DNA of 42,251 nt, taken from assembly GCA_009777995.1 (NCBI GenBank), contig WRKT01000022.1, positions 1-42,251 of the forward strand. Reading direction: 5' to 3'. The notes under the pieces are model-generated. The model made no database searches and was not told where the DNA came from. It was given only the letters and a program-made list of their open reading frames with translations. A program made the translations under genes and the position numbers. Every line of letters begins with the position of its first letter. Position 1 is the first letter of the stretch. Positions 36,030 to 42,251 of this stretch are shown here, one piece after another. Origin of the DNA: Treponema sp. GTDB lineage: Bacteria; Spirochaetota; Spirochaetia; Treponematales; Breznakiellaceae.

Positions 36030-37107
36030 GGAACTCTTGTTTAGGATTATAGGATTGTGGCGGACGGCCGGAAAGGTTTTTAGCCGCATTAATAAACTGT
36101 CTTAAATCTGAACCTGAGTTTTGATACAGCTCTCTAAAGAAGTGGTCTTCCTCATGATAGAGCATGAAAAGACTAAGGTATGCATTGTTAATTTCCAAAT
36201 TACTTAAGTAGCGGTAATTATCAGTAATAAAAAGGCTTTCGTACTCATCATCAAACTTTATCTTAGCTCTTAGTATAATTTCGTCTTTTAAAATTAATTT
36301 TTCTTCCCTTGGTATATCTCTTTTATACATTTCATCAAGTTCTGCAATCAAACCTCTAAGGAAGGTATTATAAGCTGTTCTGTCAGCCCTTTGCTCTTCT
36401 GCAGCAGCTTGAAGCTCCGGGGCACTAAAGCCGGCTGCACCGTAGATCCTCTCCATGTAAAGCCGAGAGCCTTCTACTCCGATGAATTGTGCAAGCTCTT
36501 CGTTGAACTGGGCATGGCCGTTAATCCAAACAGTGGCATGCACGAGTTCGTGGATTATCAGGTCTGCAAGGCGCATTTCTGAATAATCCTTCATAAAGGA
36601 ATAAAGGGGATCTCTGAACCAGCCAAGGGTACTGAATGCATTCACGGCCCCTATCCATACATCCATATTCCTTCTTTGAAGCCTTGCCCTCTCCCTTCTT
36701 GCACCCTCAACATTAAAGAAACCCTTATACGGCATCCTCCCGACCACGGGGAACCACCACTGGTGGCGATTGAAGGCATCATCGGCTGAGGCATAAACAA
36801 CGGCAACAAGGTAATTTCTGTCAAGTTCTACATAGCGGGTATAATTCCTGCTTGCCTCAAGGCCAAGATCTTCCATTGCGAAGCGGCGAATATTCTGAAC
36901 TCTTTGGACAAAGAGCAGGTCTTCTTCAGTAGGGCTTGGGCCTTCTGTCAGGTCTTCAAGGGGGACTGCCCTTCCAAGATAACTAAGCATAGTAACACCT
37001 TGGGTTAAGGTATAGCAGCCTGAGAAGATAGCAGAAATTAAAATGAGTATTATTGCTGCAAGAAAAACAGGCAGATTTATATTTAAGAAGTGAAAAATGG
37101 GCTTCAT
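36010..37107 (-). CDS. Predicted lipoprotein aminopeptidase (PF10023-type)
   Basis: The ATG at 37107 gives 365 residues with a signal peptide (about 1-28) ending AIFSGC, a spirochaete-style lipobox, so it is probably a membrane-anchored lipoprotein. The zinc-peptidase motif HELVHATV (His186, Glu187, His190) is followed by FNEELAQFIG, which supplies the third ligand. The surrounding blocks SADDAFNRHQWWFPVVG, VPYKGFF-like (MPYKGFFN) and DPLYSFM match the 'predicted aminopeptidase' family. An upstream in-frame start at 37209 would precede the signal and cross the hairpin, so it is unlikely. TATAAT ends six bases before the ATG; GGAAGA between them may or may not act as a ribosome site. Confidence 0.85.
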   Translation of the reverse strand: MKPIFHFLNINLPVFLAAIILILISAIFSGCYTLTQGVTMLSYLGRAVPLEDLTEGPSPTEEDLLFVQRVQNIRRFAMEDLGLEASRNYTRYVELDRNYLVAVVYASADDAFNRHQWWFPVVGRMPYKGFFNVEGARRERARLQRRNMDVWIGAVNAFSTLGWFRDPLYSFMKDYSEMRLADLIIHELVHATVWINGHAQFNEELAQFIGVEGSRLYMERIYGAAGFSAPELQAAAEEQRADRTAYNTFLRGLIAELDEMYKRDIPREEKLILKDEIILRAKIKFDDEYESLFITDNYRYLSNLEINNAYLSLFMLYHEEDHFFRELYQNSGSDLRQFINAAKNLSGRPPQSYNPKQEFQRALGL

Positions 37108-37113
37108 TCTTCC

Positions 37114-37119
37114 ATTATA
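37114..37119 (-). promoter_or_regulatory. -10 box of the lipoprotein aminopeptidase gene
   Basis: The minus strand reads TTTTTTTTG TATAAT GGAAGA ATG. The box directly follows the T8 tract of the hairpin at 37121-37166, so any transcript arriving from upstream would end just before this start. Confidence 0.5.
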
Positions 37120-37120
37120 C

Positions 37121-37166
37121 AAAAAAAAGCTCCCCGGGAAAAGGAGGTGAGGAAACCCGGGAAGCT
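37121..37166 (-). terminator. Orphan intrinsic terminator with anti-Shine-Dalgarno loop
   Basis: On the minus strand, AGCTTCCCGGG and CCCGGGGAGCT form an 11-bp stem (one U-G wobble, which would be a C-A mismatch on the plus strand), then T8. The 17-base loop TTTCCTCACCTCCTTTT contains TCACCTCCTTT, the sequence of the 16S rRNA 3' end. No minus-strand gene lies to its right, so it terminates either a short RNA or antisense transcription. Confidence 0.65.
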
Positions 37167-37175
37167 GTCTGATTA
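37121..37175 (-). ncRNA. Candidate small RNA carrying an anti-SD loop
   Basis: TTGACA on the minus strand (37209-37204) is a perfect -35, but the -10 is poor (TTCTAC or TCTACC at 16-17 bp). If used, it would give an RNA of about 55 nt consisting mostly of the hairpin above. Expression is unproven; read-through antisense transcription is an equal alternative. Confidence 0.2.
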
Positions 37176-37390
37176 ACGTTGGTAGAAAACAATGCAAGAA
37201 AAATGTCAATCAACGCATATTCAGTTATAGTAATAAGATAAGGAAATCGCCTTTTTTGGTCAATAAGTTTTTACAAAAAATATACAATTCATTTAATATA
37301 TATTGAGTTTTTTTTTGAGTTAACACAAAAAATATAAATAGTACTTGACTAAGCTATTTTGTCCTGCGATGCTTGATATAGAGAGATAAT

Positions 37391-39142
37391 ATGGAAAGAT
37401 TAGATATAATTAGACATTCAACCGGTCATATAATGGCCGAAGCAGTTACCCGGCTTTTTCCCGGAACTCAAGTTGCCATAGGACCGAGCATAGAGAACGG
37501 TTTTTATTATGATTTTAAGTTTCCCGCAACATCAATTACAGAAGACAGCCTTCCTTTAATTGAAGCAGAGATGAAAAAGATAATTGACAGCCGCCAGGAT
37601 TTTGTTCAGGTAGAGATGAGCCGCGAAGAGGCTTTAAAACTTTTTGCAAATGAGCCTTTCAAGGTCGAGCTTATTAATGACCTCCCTGCAGACGAGAAGA
37701 TTACGGTTTACGAAAACAGGGATAAAGAGGACAAGGTCGAGTGGATGGATCTCTGCAGGGGGCCCCATGTGCAGAATAGCCGTGAGATTCATTCGGGCGC
37801 ATTTAAGCTGATGAGCATTGCAGGGGCATATTGGAGGGGAGACGAGAAGAGGCCAATGCTGACCCGGATTTACGGCACCGCCTGGGAAAATCCGAAGGAT
37901 CTTAAGGCCCATCTTGCCTTCCTTGAAGAAGTAAAGAAAAGGGATCATCGCCGCATCGGAAAAGACATGGAGTTATTCTCAACCCATGAGGAAGCAGGTG
38001 CGGGGCTCATCTACTGGCATCCCCTTGGGGGCCGCATCAGGGGTGTGATCGAGGATTTCTGGAGATCCGAGCACTATAAAAACGGATATGAGATTCTTTA
38101 CTCGCCTCATATCGGTAAGTCCTGGCTTTGGGAGACTTCAGGCCATCTGGACTTCTATAAAGAAGGCATGTATAGCCCGATGCAGATTGATAAGCAGGAC
38201 TACTATATCAAGCCGATGAACTGCCCCTTTCATATCCTGATTTATAATAATAAGGGCCATTCCTATAGAGATCTCCCCCTTCGCTGGGCGGAGCTGGGAA
38301 CTGTCTACAGATATGAGCCTTCGGGAGTGCTTCACGGCCTGCTGCGGGTGAGGGGTTTTACCCAGGATGATGCCCATATAATCTGCACCCCTGAGCAGAT
38401 GGACAGTGAAATACTTGAAGTCCTTCGTTTCAGCCTTTCTATATGGAAGGCCTTCGGTTTCCCTGAAATTAAGGCCTATCTTGCAACAAGGCCAAAGGAT
38501 GCAGTTGGCGAGCAGAGCCGCTGGGATGATGCGCTGGTGAGCCTCCGCAGGGCGATTGACGCGGAGGGCCTCTCCTACGAAATAGATGAGGGCGGCGGAG
38601 CTTTTTACGGTCCAAAGATCGATTTAAAGATTAAGGATGCCCTTGGCCGTGAATGGCAGATGACCACCATACAGTTTGACTTTAATGAGCCTGAGCGCTT
38701 TGACATGACTTTCGTTGACAGTGACGGCAAGCATAAACGCCCATATATGATACACAGGGCCTTGCTTGGGAGCATGGAACGCTTCTTTGGAGCTTTGATC
38801 GAGCATTATGGCGGCGCATTTCCGCTCTGGCTCTCCCCTGAGCAGGTGGCGGTAATTCCGGTTGCCGAAACTTTTAATGAATATGCGAAAAAGGTTGCAG
38901 AAGAAATAAAGAAAGAAAACCTATGGGTAAGTGCAGAACTTGATGATGACAGGCTTAACGCAAAAATCCGCAACTGTCAAAATCGTAAGATCCCCTACAT
39001 GCTTGTGGTTGGCGAGAGGGAAGCAAACGAAGGCACTGTGTCAATTCGCCTTAGGGACGGCAGGCAGCTGCCCGCAATGACGATTAAGGATTTTATCTCT
39101 TATGCCGTAAACAAAAAGATATCCGGAGACAGCGAACTTTGA
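37391..39142 (+). CDS. thrS: Threonyl-tRNA synthetase lacking the TGS domain
   Basis: The 583-residue enzyme starts directly in the editing (N2) domain: His9-His13 (RHSTGH) and DLCRGPHV supply its zinc/editing residues. The class II core includes ILYSPHIGKSWLWETSGH, YYIKPMNCPFHILIY, YRYEPSGVLHGLLRVRGFTQDDAHI, EIDEGGGAFYGPKIDL and HRALLGSMERFFGALIEHYGG. A C-terminal anticodon-binding domain (about 480-580) follows. The ~60-residue N-terminal TGS domain of typical 640-residue enzymes is missing, and no start lies upstream that would encode it. The upstream 280 bp is AT-rich, with TTGACT at about 37345; the -10 is not clear. AGAGAG is a weak ribosome site. Confidence 0.96.
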   Translation: MERLDIIRHSTGHIMAEAVTRLFPGTQVAIGPSIENGFYYDFKFPATSITEDSLPLIEAEMKKIIDSRQDFVQVEMSREEALKLFANEPFKVELINDLPADEKITVYENRDKEDKVEWMDLCRGPHVQNSREIHSGAFKLMSIAGAYWRGDEKRPMLTRIYGTAWENPKDLKAHLAFLEEVKKRDHRRIGKDMELFSTHEEAGAGLIYWHPLGGRIRGVIEDFWRSEHYKNGYEILYSPHIGKSWLWETSGHLDFYKEGMYSPMQIDKQDYYIKPMNCPFHILIYNNKGHSYRDLPLRWAELGTVYRYEPSGVLHGLLRVRGFTQDDAHIICTPEQMDSEILEVLRFSLSIWKAFGFPEIKAYLATRPKDAVGEQSRWDDALVSLRRAIDAEGLSYEIDEGGGAFYGPKIDLKIKDALGREWQMTTIQFDFNEPERFDMTFVDSDGKHKRPYMIHRALLGSMERFFGALIEHYGGAFPLWLSPEQVAVIPVAETFNEYAKKVAEEIKKENLWVSAELDDDRLNAKIRNCQNRKIPYMLVVGEREANEGTVSIRLRDGRQLPAMTIKDFISYAVNKKISGDSEL

Positions 39143-39171
39143 CTTCATAATTAATAAACAGGAGTAAAAAA

Positions 39172-40938
39172 ATGAAAATTCGTGCGAAACTATTTAGCGG
39201 TTTCCTTGTTGTTATGGCGATAGGGATTCTTCTCGGCGCCGTAGGTCTTTTCGGTAATAATAGACTTGTTTCATACTCGGAAGAAATACTTGGCATCGCA
39301 GAAACAAGTTCACATGTATCTGCAATACTAAATTCCCATTATGTCTGGAGACATGGTCTTTCTGAAACTGTTTATGCAGGAACACCTTTCACAGGCTCTC
39401 TTGACTCCAATGCCTGCCTTCTTGGCGCATGGCTAAGCAGCGATGAAGTTAGAGGAATGACTGATTCAGAAATTTTAACAATCCTGGGACAGATAATAGA
39501 ACCACACCACTTCATTCATAATAGAGCGAGGGAAATTATCGCTGATTTAGATGCAGGACAAATTGATCAAGCGGTTGTAGTTTTCCGGGAGGAAGTTTTG
39601 CCGAATACCTTAACTGTTATTAATGGTTTACAAGCGATACAAGCAAGGTATGGAGAAATTCTTAACGAAACAATTGTTGAAATCTACAATACGGGCATAA
39701 TGTTTCAGACTATTATCATAGCATTTATAGTCGTAGCCGTTATCGCAAGTATTTTGCTCGTACTTATTATAACATCAAGTATTGCAAAACCAATAGTTAA
39801 AGTGGCAGATTTAATCAAAGTCGTAGCTGAAGGCGATCTTACAAGCAGTGTCACGGTAAATACGAAGGATGAAGTGGGAGATCTTGCCCGTGACCTTAAC
39901 TTTACGCTCGAAAAGATAAAGACTCTGGTTCTTGGCATAAGAAATGAGTCAGATACATTGTCTGATATTGGTTCAACTTTAGCGAAGGACATGACACAGA
40001 CAGCTGCATCGATAAATGAGATTGCAAACAACATAAAGGGCATAAAGGCCCGTGTAATAAATCAGAGCGCATCTGTTACGCAAACAGATGCAACAATGGG
40101 ACAGATTGCAGAAAACATTAATAAACTTAGCGGTCATGTAGAAAGACAGGCAGAAAGTGTTGCACAGTCATCTTCTGCGATAGAACAGATGCTTGCAAAC
40201 ATTCAGTCGGTTACAAGGACCTTAATAAAGAATAGCGAGAATGTGCATGAGCTGACAGGGGCATCAGATGTGGGGCGCAATGGCCTTCAAGATGTGGTAG
40301 CAGATATCCAGGAAATAGCACGTGAATCAGAAGGCCTGCTTGAAATAAACTCCGTTATGAGCAATATCTCCAGCCAGACAAATCTGCTTTCGATGAATGC
40401 GGCAATTGAAGCCGCCCATGCAGGGGAATCGGGCAAGGGCTTTGCCGTTGTAGCCGATGAGATCCGAAAGCTCGCAGAGAGCTCAAGTGTGCAGTCAAAG
40501 ACAATCAGCGCAGTCTTAAAAAAGATAAAGACTTCAATAGACAAGATAACTTCGTCAACAAATAATGTGCTTTTGAAGTTTGAAGCAATTGATACAGGGG
40601 TAAAGACAGTTGCAGAGCAGGAAGAGAATATCCGAAATGCAATGGAAGAACAGGATCAGGGGAGCAAGCAGATCCTTGAAGCAATAAGTAATGTGAATGA
40701 TATTACCCAGCTTGTAAAAAACGAAGTGCGCGAAATGCTTGAAGGCGCAAGGGAAGTTATCAAGGAAGCAAATAACCTAAAGAATGTTACAGAAGAAATT
40801 ACAGGCGGTATGAACGAAATGGCAATAGGTGCTGATCAGATTAATACCGCAGTGCAGAATGTCAACGGATTAAGCACGAGGAATCAGGAGAGCACAGGAC
40901 ATTTGATTACAGAGGTTTCCAAGTTTAAGGTTACATAA
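39172..40938 (+). CDS. Methyl-accepting chemotaxis protein with a periplasmic CZB-like sensor
   Basis: The 588-residue receptor has a membrane segment at about 8-27 and a periplasmic region. The periplasmic region holds HxxW (His56-Trp59), CLLGAWL (Cys82, Trp87) and EPHHFIH (His112/113, His116), the 3-His/1-Cys pattern of the chemoreceptor zinc-binding (CZB) domain. A second membrane segment (about 178-204), a HAMP domain (about 205-258) and a signalling domain with tip [38 protein letters not shown] (shown here only as a hallmark) follow. It probably senses a ligand through zinc or metal chemistry at the membrane and signals to CheA/CheW. CAGGAG precedes the start. It follows thrS by 29 bp. 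Confidence 0.93.
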   Translation: MKIRAKLFSGFLVVMAIGILLGAVGLFGNNRLVSYSEEILGIAETSSHVSAILNSHYVWRHGLSETVYAGTPFTGSLDSNACLLGAWLSSDEVRGMTDSEILTILGQIIEPHHFIHNRAREIIADLDAGQIDQAVVVFREEVLPNTLTVINGLQAIQARYGEILNETIVEIYNTGIMFQTIIIAFIVVAVIASILLVLIITSSIAKPIVKVADLIKVVAEGDLTSSVTVNTKDEVGDLARDLNFTLEKIKTLVLGIRNESDTLSDIGSTLAKDMTQTAASINEIANNIKGIKARVINQSASVTQTDATMGQIAENINKLSGHVERQAESVAQSSSAIEQMLANIQSVTRTLIKNSENVHELTGASDVGRNGLQDVVADIQEIARESEGLLEINSVMSNISSQTNLLSMNAAIEAAHAGESGKGFAVVADEIRKLAESSSVQSKTISAVLKKIKTSIDKITSSTNNVLLKFEAIDTGVKTVAEQEENIRNAMEEQDQGSKQILEAISNVNDITQLVKNEVREMLEGAREVIKEANNLKNVTEEITGGMNEMAIGADQINTAVQNVNGLSTRNQESTGHLITEVSKFKVT

Positions 40939-41998
40939 ACTTTAAAAGCAAAAGCAGGGGTAGATGATCGCTTAAGCCCCTGCCAAGACGCGGTATATAG
41001 GAGTTTGGAAGGCCCTGCGATGTGATAAAGGGTTCTCTGTCCAAGAGGAGTGCATCGAAAAAATCCCAGCCTGTGCCTGTGAAAAGTCCGCGAGAAAGCA
41101 GGAAGCCGTCGATGGTTTCCCAGCCGCCCCTGAAATAATATGAGCCGCCCTCTTTCTCAATTCCCCAGGGTGAGTAAAGTGCGTGGGTATCGGCGGGGAA
41201 GTATTCAGAGCGGGGCGGTTTTTCGGTGCTGATTACAAGGTAGTCAGGCGAGCCCTTGAGTTCAGCCTCGCGTGAAGCAAGAAGGGCCGCATCCGGGTCG
41301 TCGGGGAGCAGAGCAGTAAAGAAAGATCGACGGTAAAAGTCATCGTGATTCACGTTAAAATCCCCCATAATAATTACAGGTGTATCAGGGTCTGCCTCTT
41401 TAATTTCTGAGAGCCTTCTATAGACAAGACTTGCGGAAGCACGCCTTAGGGCCTCGGTGACATTCTCCCCGCCTATCTTTGACTTCCAGTGATTTAAAAA
41501 GAAAACCAGATGCTCTCCGCGTGCTTCCACACGGACTTCCAGCACAGGCCTTGGGGTTGTTTGCCCGTCAATGGTGATGGAGTGGGCCCTTGTCTCAATA
41601 AGCGGATAACGGCTGAGGAATCCGACTCCGTTGGCAGAGCCGGGAAGCTTGGCAAAGGCTGTGTGATTATAACCCCGGTTTGAAAGGGCACGGCTAAGGT
41701 CGCTAAGGACATTGGAGTTTTCAACCTCGATAAGTCCTATAAGGTCAGGCAGGAAGGGTTTTTCCAAAATGGAGCGAGAGAGAGACAGGAGCCTTGCCTC
41801 GTACATTTCAGACATCCAGCCTGAGCTTTGGCGAAAGTCGGGGTATTCAGTCCCGTCATCGACCCCATCGAAGAGGTTCTGCACGTTCCACAGGGCCACT
41901 GTGAAGAGTTCCGGCTCCTTTCCCGGGGCCTGTCCCGGGGCCTCACAACCGGCCAGTGCCGGAATAATAAGGGTAAGAATAATTAAGATGTTTTTCAT
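40931..41998 (-). CDS. Lipoprotein of the endonuclease/exonuclease/phosphatase family
   Basis: The 355-residue protein has a signal peptide ending PALAGC, a clear lipobox. The EEP fold follows: [17 protein letters not shown] (catalytic Glu), [19 protein letters not shown] and GLSDHLPLL (Asp-His). Members cleave phosphodiester or phosphomonoester bonds of DNA, RNA or lipids. As a surface or periplasmic lipoprotein, it may scavenge nucleotides from outside DNA. Its last 8 bases overlap the end of the chemoreceptor gene. It has no strong Shine-Dalgarno; AGGGG is two bases before the ATG. Confidence 0.88.
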   Translation of the reverse strand: MKNILIILTLIIPALAGCEAPGQAPGKEPELFTVALWNVQNLFDGVDDGTEYPDFRQSSGWMSEMYEARLLSLSRSILEKPFLPDLIGLIEVENSNVLSDLSRALSNRGYNHTAFAKLPGSANGVGFLSRYPLIETRAHSITIDGQTTPRPVLEVRVEARGEHLVFFLNHWKSKIGGENVTEALRRASASLVYRRLSEIKEADPDTPVIIMGDFNVNHDDFYRRSFFTALLPDDPDAALLASREAELKGSPDYLVISTEKPPRSEYFPADTHALYSPWGIEKEGGSYYFRGGWETIDGFLLSRGLFTGTGWDFFDALLLDREPFITSQGLPNSYIPRLGRGLSDHLPLLLLLKFM

Positions 41999-42073
41999 AC
42001 CCCTATACTGCGCGGAAATGAGTTTTGCTTTGAAATTTTCTATAAAATTTTCACTTTTCTTAAATTCTTTTCA

Positions 42074-42109
42074 CACGGAGCTCACAGAGACCACAGAGGA
42101 CACAGAGGG
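42074..42109. repeat. Four tandem 9-bp repeats (consensus CACAGAGnn)
   Basis: The units CACGGAGCT, CACAGAGAC, CACAGAGGA and CACAGAGGG lie back to back in the gap between the EEP gene and the IS element. They could encode a TELTETTEDTE-like stretch in one frame, but no gene is convincing here. Similar degenerate CACAGAG arrays are scattered in many bacterial genomes, with no clear function. Confidence 0.75.
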
Positions 42110-42124
42110 GATACAGGGTTTGGC

Positions 42125-42251
42125 TGAACCTCCCCCGATAAGGTAGACAGTTAATTAAGCTCATGGTAAACCCAAAGGAGGGGGAATCATGGGAAGAATA
42201 AGGAAGTACACAAGAGAGTTCAAGGAATCCGCAGTAGAACTGTATCAGAGC
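42125..42251 (+). mobile_element. Left end of an IS3-family insertion sequence (partial)
   Basis: The transposase OrfA starts at 42189. The stretch TGAACCTCCCCC from 42125, followed by GGTAGACAG, has the look of an IS3-group terminal inverted repeat, but the matching right end is outside the window. The boundary at 42125 is therefore an estimate. Confidence 0.6.
42189..42251 (+). CDS. IS3-family transposase OrfA, N-terminal fragment
   Basis: Twenty-one residues (MGRIRKYTREFKESAVELYQ and Ser) precede the window edge. They match the start of the IS3/IS911 OrfA helix-turn-helix (RRKYSxEFKxxAVxL), which binds the terminal repeats. AAAGGAGG lies about 10 bases upstream. In full elements OrfA is followed by OrfB (DDE integrase), joined by programmed frameshifting; neither can be checked here. 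Confidence 0.75.
   Translation, partial: MGRIRKYTREFKESAVELYQS

Noticed and set aside
37141..37220. AAGGAGGTGA on the plus strand as a ribosome site for a small plus-strand ORF.
   Set aside because: No ATG, GTG or TTG at proper spacing opens a frame longer than about 20 codons; the sequence is better explained as the complement of the hairpin loop.
40954..40983. GCAGGGG...CCCCTGC stem followed on the minus strand by TTTTGCTTTT, resembling a terminator.
   Set aside because: It lies inside the EEP coding sequence, before its stop, and the bases are explained by the conserved SDHLPLL and a leucine run. Termination there would truncate the protein's mRNA.

Overview
The window looks like chromosomal DNA of an anaerobic spirochaete, most likely Treponema or a close relative. 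The evidence is a cyclophilin-FKBP fusion isomerase (a type reported from Treponema denticola), a bactofilin/M23 peptidase shape module, a large signal-peptide-bearing barrel protein with FlgD-like repeats and an OmpA domain, loose spirochaete-style lipoboxes, a threonyl-tRNA synthetase without a TGS domain, and a ferredoxin-dependent 2-oxoacid oxidoreductase. These assignments rest on recognising families by eye; no search was run. Almost all of the DNA is coding and no gap longer than 300 bases lacks a gene.

Layout. 1-1059 (minus): the start of a GH13 glucosidase, coupled by overlap to a radical SAM protein. 1115-4239 (plus): a MocR-like aspartate aminotransferase and a pyruvate kinase with a C-terminal extension. 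4250-11051 (minus): an operon gdhA - receiver/PEP-synthase-like fusion - gyrA. 11270-11607 (plus): a decayed toxin gene followed by an intact small partner gene. 11604-13536 (minus): clpP-pth-rsmG. 13571-14794 (plus): an MFS exporter. 14739-18429 (minus): dnaX-ybaB-recR-GIY-YIG nuclease-cyclophilin/FKBP. 18505-18618 (plus): the SRP RNA, divergent from dnaX. 18681-22724 (plus): a 1347-residue outer-membrane protein. 22717-25152 (minus): sanA-like - rlmL-like - tetR. 25219-27186 (plus): cheR and cheB. 27205-30145 (minus): M23 peptidase - bactofilin - yaaR - ricT. 30259-32858 (minus): a four-subunit 2-oxoacid:ferredoxin oxidoreductase. 32948-34297 (minus): ffh. 34354-36000 (plus): M29 aminopeptidase and bacteriohemerythrin. 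36010-37107 (minus): a lipoprotein aminopeptidase. 37391-40938 (plus): thrS and a chemoreceptor. 40931-41998 (minus): a lipoprotein endonuclease/phosphatase. The right edge enters an IS3-family element.

How the genes work together. The housekeeping content covers translation (thrS, pth, rsmG, SRP RNA, ffh), DNA maintenance (dnaX, recR, ybaB, gyrA), anaerobic carbon and nitrogen flow (pyk, gdhA, aminotransferase, Vor/Kor) and chemotaxis (cheR, cheB, chemoreceptor, possibly hemerythrin).

The signals most worth a second look are three. First, several genes have a TATAAT-like box exactly 6-7 nt before the start codon and no Shine-Dalgarno, which suggests leaderless mRNAs (dnaX, ffh, the lipoprotein aminopeptidase, cheR). 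Second, an orphan terminator-like hairpin upstream of thrS carries an exact copy of the 16S rRNA anti-Shine-Dalgarno sequence in its loop. Third, a toxin-antitoxin-like pair has lost the middle of its toxin gene.
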